A stretch of 64,000 nucleotides of DNA from Prosthecobacter debontii (GTDB lineage Bacteria; Verrucomicrobiota; Verrucomicrobiia; Verrucomicrobiales; Akkermansiaceae). The position numbers and the translations under genes are program-made. The notes under the pieces were generated by a model that had not been told where the DNA came from, did not search any database, and worked only from the letters and a program-made list of their open reading frames with translations. This document shows, one piece after another, positions 50,963 through 60,848 of the stretch. Position 1 is the first letter of the stretch; every line of letters begins with the position of its first letter. The DNA lies in contig CAMCBV010000001.1 in NCBI GenBank assembly GCA_945873125.1, forward strand, positions 1 to 64,000. Reading direction: 5' to 3'.

Positions 50963-52351
50963 TTAGATTTCACTTCTCAGATCGCTTGCGGCGTTTTTTG
51001 AGGATTCCTCAGGGACGTCCAGAAAGTCAAAGTCATCCGTGGGTTTGGAGCTAACGCTCGGTGTGATGAGCAGGGGCCGAGTGTTTTGATCAATGATTTC
51101 GATATTGGGCAGGGAAACGCCCTCGGGGGCGGCTTTGAGATCTTCGAATTTGCGGGCGGTGGTCATCACGCGGGTTTCGAAGGAGCCGATCGCTTTGTTG
51201 TAATGATCGACGGCGTTGTTCAGCGATCCACCGAGTTTGGAAAAATGCTCGGCGAGTTTTCCTAACCGTTCATGCATGGTGCGGCCGAGGGCGGAAATTT
51301 CCTTCGCATTGAGTGCGAGGGCTTCCTGTCTCCAGCCGTAAGCGACGGCTTTGAGCAGGGCGATCAAGGTGGTGGGAGTGGCGAGGATTACGCCTTCGTT
51401 GACGCCACCTTCGATCAGGCCGGGATCGGAATGAAGAGCGGCGGAGAAAAACGATTCGCTGGGAAGAAACAGCACGGTGAATTCGGGGCTGTCTTCAAAT
51501 TGCTCGGTATATCTTTTGGATGAGAGTTGCTTGATATGGGTCCGGACTTGTTGTGCGTGTTGACCGAGAAAACGCTCGCGCTCCATTTCATCTGAGGCTT
51601 CGTGCGCATTGAGATAAGCGTCCATCGGGGTTTTTGAATCGACCACGATGGTTTTCCCCCCGGGTAGCTTGATGATCAGATCGGGACGCAAGCGCTTACC
51701 CTCGTCGGTTATGGTTGTGGTTTGAAGAGTGAAGTCACAATGCTCTTGCATTCCCGCGAGCTCGACGACGCGGCGGAGCTGCATTTCTCCCCATTGACCG
51801 CGTCCGGTGGGTTGACGCAACGCCTTGACCAAGGAAGCGGTTTCTTTTTGTAAGCCGAGCTGACCTTCGCCGAGCGCACGGACTTGCTCTTTGAGCTCGG
51901 AGTATGCGCCTTCGCGGATTTTTTCAATTTCACCGATCCGCAGCTCAAATTTTCCAAGGGAATCGGAAACAGGTTTCACCAAGGTTTCGATGGCGATTTT
52001 GCGTTTTTCGATTTCGCCTTTTGCTTCCTCCGTTTGGGAGGCGAGGGTGGATTTTGCGAGGTGGAGAAATTGTTCGGATGCCCCTTTGAGTGCATCTGCT
52101 GAAAGGGCCTTGAACGTGTCGGAGAGGCGGGATTCAGCACGTTCGAGCAGGATTTGTTTTTCAGCGGCGGATTTTCGTTCCGCATCGAGCCGTGTCTCCA
52201 GCTCGGTAACCCGCCGTTCCTCGTTTTTGAGAAGATCGGTGAGACGGGTGCTTTTCCGGGTCGCGGTGAGCTGCGCGATGGCCCAGCCCGCCAAAAACGT
52301 GGCGAGTCCGGTGAGAATCAGGGGCAGGAGGGTCGAGAGTTCGGGTGGCAT
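50963..52351 (-). CDS. rmuC: RmuC-family DNA recombination protein
   Basis: The protein has 462 residues. An N-terminal membrane helix (LPLILTGLATFLAGWAIAQL) precedes a long coiled coil (about 35-180), then the RmuC nuclease-like core: GQWGEMQLRRVVELAGMQEH, TITDEGKRLRPDLIIKLPGG, TIVVDSKTPMDAYLNAHEA and TVLFLPSESFFSAAL. The PD-(D/E)XK-type residues D and K of VVDSKTP are present. RmuC limits inversions at short repeats. Its C-terminus is low-complexity. It converges with murA. Confidence 0.9.
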   Translation of the reverse strand: MPPELSTLLPLILTGLATFLAGWAIAQLTATRKSTRLTDLLKNEERRVTELETRLDAERKSAAEKQILLERAESRLSDTFKALSADALKGASEQFLHLAKSTLASQTEEAKGEIEKRKIAIETLVKPVSDSLGKFELRIGEIEKIREGAYSELKEQVRALGEGQLGLQKETASLVKALRQPTGRGQWGEMQLRRVVELAGMQEHCDFTLQTTTITDEGKRLRPDLIIKLPGGKTIVVDSKTPMDAYLNAHEASDEMERERFLGQHAQQVRTHIKQLSSKRYTEQFEDSPEFTVLFLPSESFFSAALHSDPGLIEGGVNEGVILATPTTLIALLKAVAYGWRQEALALNAKEISALGRTMHERLGKLAEHFSKLGGSLNNAVDHYNKAIGSFETRVMTTARKFEDLKAAPEGVSLPNIEIIDQNTRPLLITPSVSSKPTDDFDFLDVPEESSKNAASDLRSEI

Positions 52352-52467
52352 GAGAGATTTCTGCTTGCGGGGTTGCGGTTGCTGGCGTTGATGTAAGGCG
52401 TTGCCGCAATCATGCTTGCCTCTGGCAGGCGCGACAACTCAAACTTCCATTCACCTTTTTAAATATT

Positions 52468-53091
52468 ATGGCACACACATTACCTGAACTTGGCTACGCA
52501 CTGAACGCGCTTGAGCCACACATTGATGCTCTCACGATGGAAATCCATCACGGCAGACACCACCAAGCTTATATCACCAACCTCAATGCGGCGATCGCTG
52601 GAAAAGCCGATCTTGAAGCGAAATCTGCTCTTGAGCTGATTACTAACCTCGGTGCCGTTTCGGAAGACATCCGCGGTGCGGTTCGCAACAACGGCGGCGG
52701 TCATGTGAATCACAGCTTTTTCTGGAAGGTCATCGCTCCCGGCGGCGCCAAAGCACCATCGGGTGAACTCGCCGCTGCCATCGACAAAGCCTTCGGCTCC
52801 TTCGATGCCTTCAAAGAAGCCTTCGCCAAAGCCGGCGCAACCCGTTTCGGTTCCGGCTGGGCATGGCTCTGTAAAAAAGCCGATGGCACCCTCGCCGTCT
52901 GCTCCACCGCCAACCAAGACAACCCGCTCATGGGCTCCGACTTCGGCGGCTGCGGCAGCACGCCCATCCTCGGCCTCGATGTCTGGGAGCATGCCTATTA
53001 TCTTCACTACCAGAACAAGCGCCCCGCCTACATCGAAGCATTCTGGAACATCGTCAACTGGGACGAAGTCGCGAAAAACTTCGCAGCGTAA
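52468..53091 (+). CDS. sodB: Superoxide dismutase, Fe/Mn type
   Basis: The protein has 207 residues, typical. Metal ligands are a His in [16 protein letters not shown], a His in [13 protein letters not shown], and the Asp and His of [20 protein letters not shown]. The GSGWAWL and WNIVNWDEV segments fit the family. Fe or Mn use cannot be decided from sequence alone. It removes superoxide in the cytoplasm. A strong terminator follows. Confidence 0.95.
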   Translation: MAHTLPELGYALNALEPHIDALTMEIHHGRHHQAYITNLNAAIAGKADLEAKSALELITNLGAVSEDIRGAVRNNGGGHVNHSFFWKVIAPGGAKAPSGELAAAIDKAFGSFDAFKEAFAKAGATRFGSGWAWLCKKADGTLAVCSTANQDNPLMGSDFGGCGSTPILGLDVWEHAYYLHYQNKRPAYIEAFWNIVNWDEVAKNFAA

Positions 53092-53102
53092 TCTTATTTC
53101 TC

Positions 53103-53136
53103 AAAAAAGCCGCCGGAGTGATCCGGCGGCTTTTTT
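53103..53136. terminator. Intrinsic terminator after the superoxide dismutase gene
   Basis: GCCGCCGGA and TCCGGCGGC form a perfect 9-base stem around GTGA, with an A-run before and a T-run after, so it can work in both directions. It lies 17 bases after the stop. Confidence 0.92.
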
Positions 53137-53142
53137 ATGGAA

Positions 53143-53222
53143 AGGAACCGCGATTTCCTATCGCGACTGCAACGGCTCCACTGGTACGCTCACGAGGTCG
53201 CGATTTTAAAATCGCGGTTCCT
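53143..53222. repeat. Inverted repeat with AGGAACCGCGATTT arms
   Basis: AGGAACCGCGATTT...TCGCGA at 53143-53166 faces its inverted counterpart (53198-53222, TCGCGATTTTAAAATCGCG). It lies in the sod/DUF1080 gap. It differs in sequence from the GGACC-GCGCG elements at 44277 and 60766 but has a similar GGAACC/GGTTCC-flanked, GCG-rich hairpin design. Confidence 0.6.
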
Positions 53223-53271
53223 GTCTGTTCCTTTCTCTGAAATACATGACGGATTTCTCCCGTAGCATCCC

Positions 53272-54027
53272 ATGATGAAAATATTAGCCTTCATGATGTT
53301 GTCCTTGGTTTCCGTGAAAGCGGCCGAGGTGGGTTTGGGTGTGAAGCCGGTTGAGGGGGCTGAGGTGATTTTTGATGGGAGCCGGGAGATGCTGGATTTG
53401 AAATGGAAGTATTGGGAGGGACCGCGTTTCGCATCGGCGATGCCGATCAAGTGGAAGATCGTTCAGGATCCGGTGGATAAAGGAACCGCACTCCAAACCG
53501 ATGATCCTGCGGCAGCGGGAGGCAAGTTCGGATCAGCGGATCTTGTAACCAAGAAGGAGTATCGTGATTTCCGTTTGCATGTTGAATTTCTGGTCAACAA
53601 CAAGGGTGGCAACAGTGGTGTGTATTTGCAAAATCGTTATGAAATCCAAATCAAGGATGGCGATAAAACCAAGCACGGGATGGGCGCGGTGATCAACGAG
53701 ACGGAGTCACCATATCATTTGTATAAAGGAATCGGGCAATGGAACTCCTATGACATCGTGTTTCGCGCGGCACGTTTCAGTGAAGGAAAGTTGACGGAGA
53801 AAGCGAAGGTCACCGTTTATTTCAATGGTGAAAAGGTGCACCAGGATGTCGTCATTAACCAAGTATGGGGAGGCGCGAATTCCGGGATCGATGGAGGAAA
53901 CGATGGGGGTAAGGGAATCACCGATGTGCCAGGAGGAATCAAGCTGCAGTGCGAGGGGCACGATGTCCGGTATCGGAATATCTGGATCAAAGAGCTGGAT
54001 CTTGGTGACAAGGGAACGGATTTCTGA
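53272..54027 (+). CDS. DUF1080 (3-keto-disaccharide hydrolase-like) exported protein
   Basis: The protein has 251 residues. A signal peptide (KILAFMMLSLVSVKAAE) is followed by a concanavalin-like DUF1080 domain: GAEVIFDGSREMLDLKWKYW, FRLHVEFLVNNKGGNSGVYL, QNRYEIQIKDG, GQWNSYDIVFRAARF and VTVYFNGEKVHQDVV. DUF1080 proteins are abundant in Planctomycetes and Verrucomicrobia; some cleave 3-keto-disaccharides or bind glycans. It is secreted. No polysaccharide locus is next to it, so the substrate is open. Confidence 0.88.
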   Translation: MMKILAFMMLSLVSVKAAEVGLGVKPVEGAEVIFDGSREMLDLKWKYWEGPRFASAMPIKWKIVQDPVDKGTALQTDDPAAAGGKFGSADLVTKKEYRDFRLHVEFLVNNKGGNSGVYLQNRYEIQIKDGDKTKHGMGAVINETESPYHLYKGIGQWNSYDIVFRAARFSEGKLTEKAKVTVYFNGEKVHQDVVINQVWGGANSGIDGGNDGGKGITDVPGGIKLQCEGHDVRYRNIWIKELDLGDKGTDF

Positions 54028-54078
54028 GGCGTGAAATTTTCCTTCGTTCCATCGACCTAAACTCCTTATCTTCTCCCC

Positions 54079-55263
54079 ATGATAAGCATAGGAACTCCCT
54101 TTACCGATGGCGCGACGCGCGTGATGCTTTGTGGTTCTGGCGAACTGGGCAAGGAAGTGGTGATCGAATTACAACGCTACGGGGTTGAGGTCATTGCGGT
54201 GGACAGTTACCCGAATGCACCGGCGATGCAGGTGGCGGATCGGTCTCATGTGGTTTCGATGTTGGATGGCGCGGCATTGCGGGCGGTGATTGAGTTGGAA
54301 AAGCCTCATCTCATCGTTCCGGAGGTGGAGGCGATCGCGACAGATACATTGGCGGAAATCGAGGCGGAAGGATTTGCCACGGTCATTCCCACGGCGCGCG
54401 CGACTCAACTCACGATGAACCGCGAAGGCATTCGGCGGCTTGCGGACGAGGAGCTGGGCTTAAAAACCTCACCTTACCGTTTCGCAGCAAGCGAAGAGGA
54501 GTATCGCGCAGCGGTCGCGGAGATCGGGCTGCCTTGCGTGGTGAAGCCTATCATGAGTTCCTCTGGGAAAGGCCAGAGCACCGTAAAACATCCTGAGGAT
54601 ATTCAGTCTGCATGGGATTATGCGCAGAAAGGCGGACGCGCTGGAAAAGGAAAAGTCATCATCGAGGGATTTGTGGATTTTGACTATGAGATCACCCAGC
54701 TGACGGTGCGCCATGCGGCCGGCACCTCGTTTTGTGAGCCGATCGGGCATATTCAGATCGATGGCGATTATCGCGAGAGCTGGCAGCCGCAAGCGATGAG
54801 CGACCTCGCGCGCGAAAGAGCCATGGCATCTGCCCGCGCTATCACCGATGCACTTGGAGGACGTGGGATTTTCGGAGTCGAGTTGTTTGTTAAAGGCTAC
54901 GAGATCATTTTTTCCGAAGTTTCGCCTCGCCCTCACGATACCGGTATGGTGACGATGATTTCCCAAGATCTATCGCAGTTCGCATTGCACGCGCGCGCGA
55001 TCCTTGGACTGCCGATACCGGAAATCCGTCTATACGGGCCCTCGGCTTCGGCTGTATTGCTGGTGGAAGGGGAATCTGATTCGATCATTTACGGCAATTT
55101 GGAAAATGCTCTCGCCGAGCCCGATACGCAAATTCGCCTTTTTGGAAAACCCAACGTATCAGGAAAACGCCGCATGGGTGTCGCCCTCGCACGGGGAACG
55201 GATGTAGAAAATGCGCGGCTAAAGGCTCACAAAGCGAGTGGGAAGATTCAGGTGAATTTGTGA
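54079..55263 (+). CDS. purT: Formate-dependent phosphoribosylglycinamide formyltransferase
   Basis: The protein has 394 residues, full length. The ATP-grasp fold begins [20 protein letters not shown], with [20 protein letters not shown] and [36 protein letters not shown] is the ATP loop and [20 protein letters not shown] the end of the fold. It makes formyl-GAR from formate and ATP in purine synthesis, an alternative to PurN. No pur gene is adjacent. Confidence 0.95.
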   Translation: MISIGTPFTDGATRVMLCGSGELGKEVVIELQRYGVEVIAVDSYPNAPAMQVADRSHVVSMLDGAALRAVIELEKPHLIVPEVEAIATDTLAEIEAEGFATVIPTARATQLTMNREGIRRLADEELGLKTSPYRFAASEEEYRAAVAEIGLPCVVKPIMSSSGKGQSTVKHPEDIQSAWDYAQKGGRAGKGKVIIEGFVDFDYEITQLTVRHAAGTSFCEPIGHIQIDGDYRESWQPQAMSDLARERAMASARAITDALGGRGIFGVELFVKGYEIIFSEVSPRPHDTGMVTMISQDLSQFALHARAILGLPIPEIRLYGPSASAVLLVEGESDSIIYGNLENALAEPDTQIRLFGKPNVSGKRRMGVALARGTDVENARLKAHKASGKIQVNL

Positions 55264-55305
55264 CGGATTAAACTCCTTGGAAATCTAACATCAATCATCC
55301 AAGCG

Positions 55306-56916
55306 ATGAAATTTTTGAAAATCAAGGCAGCGGCAATCGCTTTATGCATTACCTCATCGTCGTTGGCGGCTGAAACCAAAGAGTTTGATGTGGTGGTCTA
55401 TTCGGCCACTCCTTGTGGTATCGCCGCGTCGATTGCCGCGGCGCGACAAGGCGCGAGAGTTATTATTATTGAGCAGACAAAGCATGTTGGTGGATTAAGC
55501 ACGAGTGGCCTGAATACCGCAGAGGTCGAGCATATGTTGAAGTGGACGATCGGTGGATTCGCCCATGAGTTTTATGCGCGTTTGGGAAAACATTATGGAT
55601 TGGAGCGGCCGACCTATGAGTTCGAATCGAGTGTTGCGGAGAAGATATATCTTGAGATGTTGAAGGAAGTTGACGTGAAAGTGAGCTATGGAGCAGAGGT
55701 CGAAACCGTAGTAAAAGACGGAACGAAAATCACCGGGATTGCTTTAACCGACGGAACCAAACTTTCCGCGAAAGTATTTGTAGATGCCAGCTATGAAGGT
55801 GATCTGATGGCACGTGCAGGAGTGAAGTATGTGCTGGGACGTGAAGCAAAATCAGAGTCCAACGAGGAAGCTGCAGGCATTAGATTTGATAAAATCTCAA
55901 GAACAGCACGCACTGTGGATGCGGATGGCAAGTTGCTTCCTGGGATTACCGCTTGGGCAAAGGATTTTAAGGAAGGCGATGCGCATCGCGGTACGATGAA
56001 CTATAATTTTCGGCTTACGATCACCAGAGATCCTGAGTTTCATGTCCCAATACCCGCTCCAAGGCAATATGATGCGAAACGTTATGTGCTGTTAGCGAAT
56101 TGGCTCAAAGACCAGACAGCTCAAAATAAATCGATGTCGATTCGAGATTTCCTCGATTTCTACGGCCGGCGCAATAGCAAGTTTGAGCTTAATAACAAAC
56201 AAGCGGCCATTTTTTCGTTAGGTCACTTTGGAGGGCAATTCGATTGGTCAGAGGCTAGCTTTGGGGAGCGCAGGCGGATATTTGAAGATCACATGGAATA
56301 CACCCTTGGCTTGCTGCATTTCTTTGCGAACGACTCATCGGTTCCGGCCAACATGCAGCAAGAAATGAAAGCTGTTGGATTGCACAAAGAAGAGTTTTTG
56401 GACAACAAGCATTTGCCTTATCAGCTCTACGTTCGTGAATCCCGACGCATGAGAGGTGAGTATGTAGTCAGGCAACAAGATGTACAAACCGATCGCCGCA
56501 AGCAGGATGGCATCGGCATGGGAAGCCACTTTATGGATTGCCATCATGTCCAACGACTGGCTGTGAATGAAAATGAATTCATCAATGAAGGTCGGATCTG
56601 GCGCAAGGGCCATGCCTACCAAATTCCATATCGCTCCATCACACCTCTGGCATCTGAATGCACCAATCTACTCGTTCCCGCTGCGGCCAGTTTTACTCAC
56701 GTTGCTTATTGTACGTTACGGGTTGAGGCCACATGGATGATCACCGGTCACGCAGCTGGCATCGCCGCAGCAACTGCAGCAAAAAGCGGCATTCCTGTTC
56801 AAAAGATAAATGTAGCAACGCTGCAAAAGCAACTGCGTGATCAAAAACAAGTGGTCGATTTCATTCCAGGTATGCCTGAAAAATGTGAGGCGCTTAATGG
56901 ACCTCCGGAGTTTTAA
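55306..56916 (+). CDS. FAD-dependent oxidoreductase (PF12831 type), exported
   Basis: The protein has 536 residues with a signal peptide (AAAIALCITSSSLAAE). The dinucleotide-binding start is FDVVVYSATPCGIAASIAAA with TPCGIA in place of GxGxxG, typical of PF12831, then EQTKHVGGLSTSGLNTAE and KVFVDASYEGDLMARAG. It resembles a family of periplasmic flavin proteins common in Planctomycetes and Verrucomicrobia, where they may oxidise sugars or act with DUF1080. Substrate unknown. It lies 42 bases after purT, but a shared transcript is not certain. Confidence 0.8.
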   Translation: MKFLKIKAAAIALCITSSSLAAETKEFDVVVYSATPCGIAASIAAARQGARVIIIEQTKHVGGLSTSGLNTAEVEHMLKWTIGGFAHEFYARLGKHYGLERPTYEFESSVAEKIYLEMLKEVDVKVSYGAEVETVVKDGTKITGIALTDGTKLSAKVFVDASYEGDLMARAGVKYVLGREAKSESNEEAAGIRFDKISRTARTVDADGKLLPGITAWAKDFKEGDAHRGTMNYNFRLTITRDPEFHVPIPAPRQYDAKRYVLLANWLKDQTAQNKSMSIRDFLDFYGRRNSKFELNNKQAAIFSLGHFGGQFDWSEASFGERRRIFEDHMEYTLGLLHFFANDSSVPANMQQEMKAVGLHKEEFLDNKHLPYQLYVRESRRMRGEYVVRQQDVQTDRRKQDGIGMGSHFMDCHHVQRLAVNENEFINEGRIWRKGHAYQIPYRSITPLASECTNLLVPAAASFTHVAYCTLRVEATWMITGHAAGIAAATAAKSGIPVQKINVATLQKQLRDQKQVVDFIPGMPEKCEALNGPPEF

Positions 56917-57002
56917 AATTCATGTTTATCATCATGTCATTTCAAATGTTGCGATTTATTGTCGCCTGGTAGCTGAGTGCTGTATTGAATGAGTGGGATA
57001 TC

Positions 57003-57893
57003 ATGAGTTTAAGAAAGTTCATAAAAGCGGTGGTTTCGGGCGCGCGACCGAAAACTTTGGCGGCCGGTTTGGTGCCGGTTTGGTTGGGTGGTGTGCTTGC
57101 ATGGAAGCTGACCGGTGATTTGAACGGCTGGCTGTGGAGCTGCACGTTGCTGGGTGCGCTGTGCATTCAGATCGCGACGAATTTTTTTAACGATGCGGTG
57201 GATGGAAAAAAAGGAGCTGACGGCGCGGCGCGAACCGGTCCAAGGCGTCTGACTGGCACGGGTGAAATGTCCTTCAGACAGGTGATGGTTCTTGGTGGAT
57301 TGTTTCTAACAGGAGCGGTTTTTTTTGGCACGTTTTTATGTATGGCGCGTGGCTGGCCCATGGTCGCCATTGGAATCCCGTCATTATTTCTCGCATACGG
57401 TTACACCGGCGGACCGTTTCCTCTGGCCTACCGCGGATTGGGTGAGATTTTCGTGATCTTGTTTTTTGGGTTCATCGCTGTGATGGGAAGCGTATTCGTC
57501 CAAACCGGAACTTGGCCTAAAGAAGCGATATTGCTCGGGGCGCAAGTCGGACTGCTCTCCGCGGTGCTTATCTCGGTGAATAATTTTCGTGACCGAGAAG
57601 AGGATGCGAAGGCAGGGAAAAAAACCATTGCGGTGCGCTTCGGTCCGAAGTTTACAGCCGTGGTGATTTGGTTGGAAATCAAGCTTGCGGCACTCCTTGG
57701 AATTGCGTGGTTGGTCATGGGTTACCCCTTGTATGGATTGGCAAGCCTTCCGGTTTTTGTGATTGGGATGCGCATTATTTGGGGTGTGCTCACGCTCCCG
57801 CCGGGCAAAGGTTTCAATAAGATTTTGGCGCTCGGTGCCTTGCAGTTGATTCTGTTCGCGGCGGTATTTCATGCGGTTGTAGCGTGCTTTTGA
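57003..57893 (+). CDS. menA: 1,4-dihydroxy-2-naphthoate polyprenyltransferase
   Basis: ATG 57003 is chosen; a TTG at 56985 adds six residues. The product has 296 residues with about eight membrane helices. The prenyl-diphosphate motif is ATNFFNDAVDGKKGAD and the second Asp-rich motif SVNNFRDREEDAKAGKKT, together fitting MenA. RPKTLAAGLVPVWLGG at the start is MenA-typical. It attaches the polyprenyl tail in menaquinone synthesis at the inner membrane. Other men genes are not adjacent. Confidence 0.9.
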   Translation: MSLRKFIKAVVSGARPKTLAAGLVPVWLGGVLAWKLTGDLNGWLWSCTLLGALCIQIATNFFNDAVDGKKGADGAARTGPRRLTGTGEMSFRQVMVLGGLFLTGAVFFGTFLCMARGWPMVAIGIPSLFLAYGYTGGPFPLAYRGLGEIFVILFFGFIAVMGSVFVQTGTWPKEAILLGAQVGLLSAVLISVNNFRDREEDAKAGKKTIAVRFGPKFTAVVIWLEIKLAALLGIAWLVMGYPLYGLASLPVFVIGMRIIWGVLTLPPGKGFNKILALGALQLILFAAVFHAVVACF

Positions 57894-58096
57894 CGAAAAA
57901 TGGATGGTTTAGGGCGTGCCCACTCATCCGCTTCTGGGCTATCTTTTGTCGCCATGGGTTCCGGCCAAATCGGCATATACTCCTGAAAGCGCTGCGGGTT
58001 GTTTTTGAAACATGGTCAGGCAAATCCTGATTTTCCTTATCAATGGAACGGCTTTTTGAATGGCGGTTGCGCCAAAGAAAGGATTAGCTGGTTCTC

Positions 58097-60754
58097 GTGA
58101 ATTTTTTGTTTCAAGTGGCATACGCGACCTCGTTCGGAGAATCGCTGTGGCTTGAAATCATGATATCCGGGGAGGGCAGGGATTCTCGACGGATTCTTCC
58201 CCTGAGGTGGAAGGACGCGCAGCATTGGGAGGCGAAGCTTGAGGATGGAAATATCCGGTTGCTGGAATATCGCTACGTATTTAGGCGCGAGGATGGACTG
58301 GAGTTGGCGGAGTTTGGAGATTTTAGGAAATGGCATGGTGGGTTTGCTGGAAATTCCGTGCTCTTTCTCGATGACTGGAAATCAGCAGGGAGCGAGGACA
58401 GGGTATACGAAGCAAAGGTCTTTGAGCTAACTGACGGACATCAAAGAGCGCTCGGCAAAATCCCGAAGATGGCCAACCATGAATTCCATTTGCACATGGC
58501 GCGCCTGCCGCACGGATCTGTGCCTTGTTTGATCGGTGGCTGTGATGAGCTTGGAAATTGGGACTACTCCAAGGCCTTGCCCATGGTGGAAGTGAATAGA
58601 AATCATTGGCAGGTGAATGTGGATTTGCCGATGGATGCGACGGTTGAATACAAATACGGGATACGTAGTAGTTCCATGGATCAAACCGTTCGCCTTGAAG
58701 AGGGTGTGACAAACCGGATGCTTGGCGATCGATCCGGAGCGGACCTTGTAAGGGTTTCTGATGAATGTTTTCATCGTAGTGCGGATCAGAGATTTCGCGC
58801 GGCAGGTGTGGCTGTTCCTGTTTTTTCCCTGAGGAGTGAATCGGGATGTGGGGTTGGCGAATTTGCCGATCTGAAAGCGATGGGTGACTGGGCAGCGGGT
58901 GCCGGAATGAACATGATCCAAATTTTACCTATCAATGACACGACTTCTTCGCGAACATGGATGGACAGTTATCCGTATTCCGCGATCAGTGTTTACGCTT
59001 TGCATCCGATGTATCTGCGTTTGGATGAGATGTCCGTTCCGCTTTTGAATGAGAAGGAATTCCTTATCGCGCGGGAGGAATTGAATCGCGCCAAACAACT
59101 CGATTATGAGGCGGTGATGGCGTTCAAATGGAAAGTCACGCGGAGCGTGTTTGGTGCGCATCGGAAATTGATTCTTCGCGATAAAGATTTTTTGAATTTC
59201 CTGAAGCGGAATCTGGACTGGGTTTTGGACTACGCAGTTTTCTCGGTGAAGCGCGACGAGTTTCATACGGCGGATTTTTCAAAATGGGGAGATTGGAAGA
59301 AATATGACGCCAAGAAAGTCGACGCTCTCTCCGAGGATGTGAGCGTATTGTATTATATTTGGCTGCAGTTTGAGTTGGATCGGCAGTTGATCGGAGCCGT
59401 TAAGCATTTGCACGCGAGAGGCGTTGCGCTAAAAGGGGATTTGCCGATCGGAGTGGATAGGGAATCGGTCGATGTATGGGTTGCTCCACACCTTTTCAAC
59501 ATGGATACGCAATCCGGTGCGCCGCCGGATGCGTTCGCCGTGAAAGGTCAGAACTGGGGATTTCCGACTTATGATTGGGATGAGATGCGTAAGGACGGAT
59601 ATGCTTGGTGGAGATCAAGGTTTGGAAAGCTCAGTCATTATTTTGATGCGTATCGGATCGATCATATTCTTGGATTTTTTCGCATCTGGCAAATTCCGAC
59701 CCAGCATGTGGAGGGGATCATGGGTTGGTTCGAACCCGCATTGCCGGTGAAATTGGAAGAGTTCGCAAAGCTTGGCGTGGCATTTGATCATGATCGTTTT
59801 TGTAAGCCATATATCAGGCATGCGGACCTGCTGGAAATATTCGGTGAGTTTGCAAAAGACATCCGGCAGGAATTTTTGGTGGATCAAGGCACGGATTGTT
59901 ATCGGCTTAAGCATGAATTTTCGAACCAACGGGATATTTTGAATTTCTTTGCAAATCTCACGCCGGAGGATCGGGTTAATCAAATCTGGTTACGGGATGC
60001 GTTGTTGAATTTGGTAGGTGAGGTATTGTTTTTTGAGGTCAAAGGATCGCGTGGAAAAGAGTTTCATCCGCGGATGAGAATGTTTGAAACGCGCTCATTC
60101 AAAGCTTTGGATCCTGAAGTCCAGCAAGCGCTCGGGCAGATCCACGAAGACTATTTTTACCATCGCCAGGAACGTTTTTGGGAGGTGAAGGCCTATGAAA
60201 AACTGCCAGCGATGCGCTCGGCGAGCGATATGCTCTTGTGCGGGGAGGATCTTGGCATGGTGCCGGGTTGTGTGCCAGGTGTGATGAGTCAGCTGGGGAT
60301 GCTTTCTCTTGAAATTCAACGCTGGCCAAAAATCTACGGCGCGGTCTTTTCCGATCCCGCTCAAGCGCCTTACATGAGTGTCGTTTCCACCGGGACTCAT
60401 GATATGGAAACGCTTCGTCAATGGTGGAGCGAGGATGAAGAAATGCGATCCGGATTCGCCCGGGAAATGTTTGGCATCAACTCTCCGAAGCCGGAGCTTT
60501 CGGGTGACATGGCCAAGATGATCATTCAGCAACACCTCGCCTCACCGGCGATGTGGGCTGTCTTTCCGCTACAGGATTTATTGGCGATGGATGAAGATTT
60601 GCGTAGTCAAGACATCCATGGTGAGCGAATCAACGTCCCTGCGATCACACCGTTTTATTGGAGATGGAGAATGGAGATGAATATTGAGAGACTGGCGAAA
60701 GAATTAGGATTTCAAAACGGAATCCGTGAGATGATTTCGGAGGCGGGGAGATAA
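58097..60754 (+). CDS. malQ: 4-alpha-glucanotransferase, DPE2-type
   Basis: The start is GTG at 58097; the product has 885 residues. Two N-terminal starch-binding (CBM20-like) modules (about 1-115 and 130-235) have VAYATSFGESLWLEIMISG and HMARLPHGSVPCLIGGCDEL. The GH77 barrel follows: nucleophile region YFDAYRIDHILGFFRIW (Asp near 517), acid/base CGEDLGMVPG (near 714) and STGTHDMETL (near 766). It is far longer than E. coli MalQ and matches the plant DPE2 and Bacteroidetes type, with the barrel split by an insert. It moves glucosyl or maltosyl groups between glucans in the cytoplasm. Confidence 0.93.
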   Translation: MNFLFQVAYATSFGESLWLEIMISGEGRDSRRILPLRWKDAQHWEAKLEDGNIRLLEYRYVFRREDGLELAEFGDFRKWHGGFAGNSVLFLDDWKSAGSEDRVYEAKVFELTDGHQRALGKIPKMANHEFHLHMARLPHGSVPCLIGGCDELGNWDYSKALPMVEVNRNHWQVNVDLPMDATVEYKYGIRSSSMDQTVRLEEGVTNRMLGDRSGADLVRVSDECFHRSADQRFRAAGVAVPVFSLRSESGCGVGEFADLKAMGDWAAGAGMNMIQILPINDTTSSRTWMDSYPYSAISVYALHPMYLRLDEMSVPLLNEKEFLIAREELNRAKQLDYEAVMAFKWKVTRSVFGAHRKLILRDKDFLNFLKRNLDWVLDYAVFSVKRDEFHTADFSKWGDWKKYDAKKVDALSEDVSVLYYIWLQFELDRQLIGAVKHLHARGVALKGDLPIGVDRESVDVWVAPHLFNMDTQSGAPPDAFAVKGQNWGFPTYDWDEMRKDGYAWWRSRFGKLSHYFDAYRIDHILGFFRIWQIPTQHVEGIMGWFEPALPVKLEEFAKLGVAFDHDRFCKPYIRHADLLEIFGEFAKDIRQEFLVDQGTDCYRLKHEFSNQRDILNFFANLTPEDRVNQIWLRDALLNLVGEVLFFEVKGSRGKEFHPRMRMFETRSFKALDPEVQQALGQIHEDYFYHRQERFWEVKAYEKLPAMRSASDMLLCGEDLGMVPGCVPGVMSQLGMLSLEIQRWPKIYGAVFSDPAQAPYMSVVSTGTHDMETLRQWWSEDEEMRSGFAREMFGINSPKPELSGDMAKMIIQQHLASPAMWAVFPLQDLLAMDEDLRSQDIHGERINVPAITPFYWRWRMEMNIERLAKELGFQNGIREMISEAGR

Positions 60755-60765
60755 GAAATGAGATA

Positions 60766-60839
60766 TGGACCTCGTGTCTTCGGATGCAGCGGTGGTTACT
60801 CGCCTTGTGAAACATGCGCGTCTGGAGACGCGCGGTCCA
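60766..60839. repeat. REP-like element, copy 2 (one arm decayed)
   Basis: The right arm holds the perfect hairpin GCGCGTCTGGAGACGCGC (60816-60833) followed by GGTCCA, the same design as at 44277-44343. The left arm TGGACCTCGTGTCTTCGG is recognisable but decayed. It lies between malQ and trpS, which converge here. Confidence 0.65.
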
Positions 60840-60848
60840 CTTAGAGGT

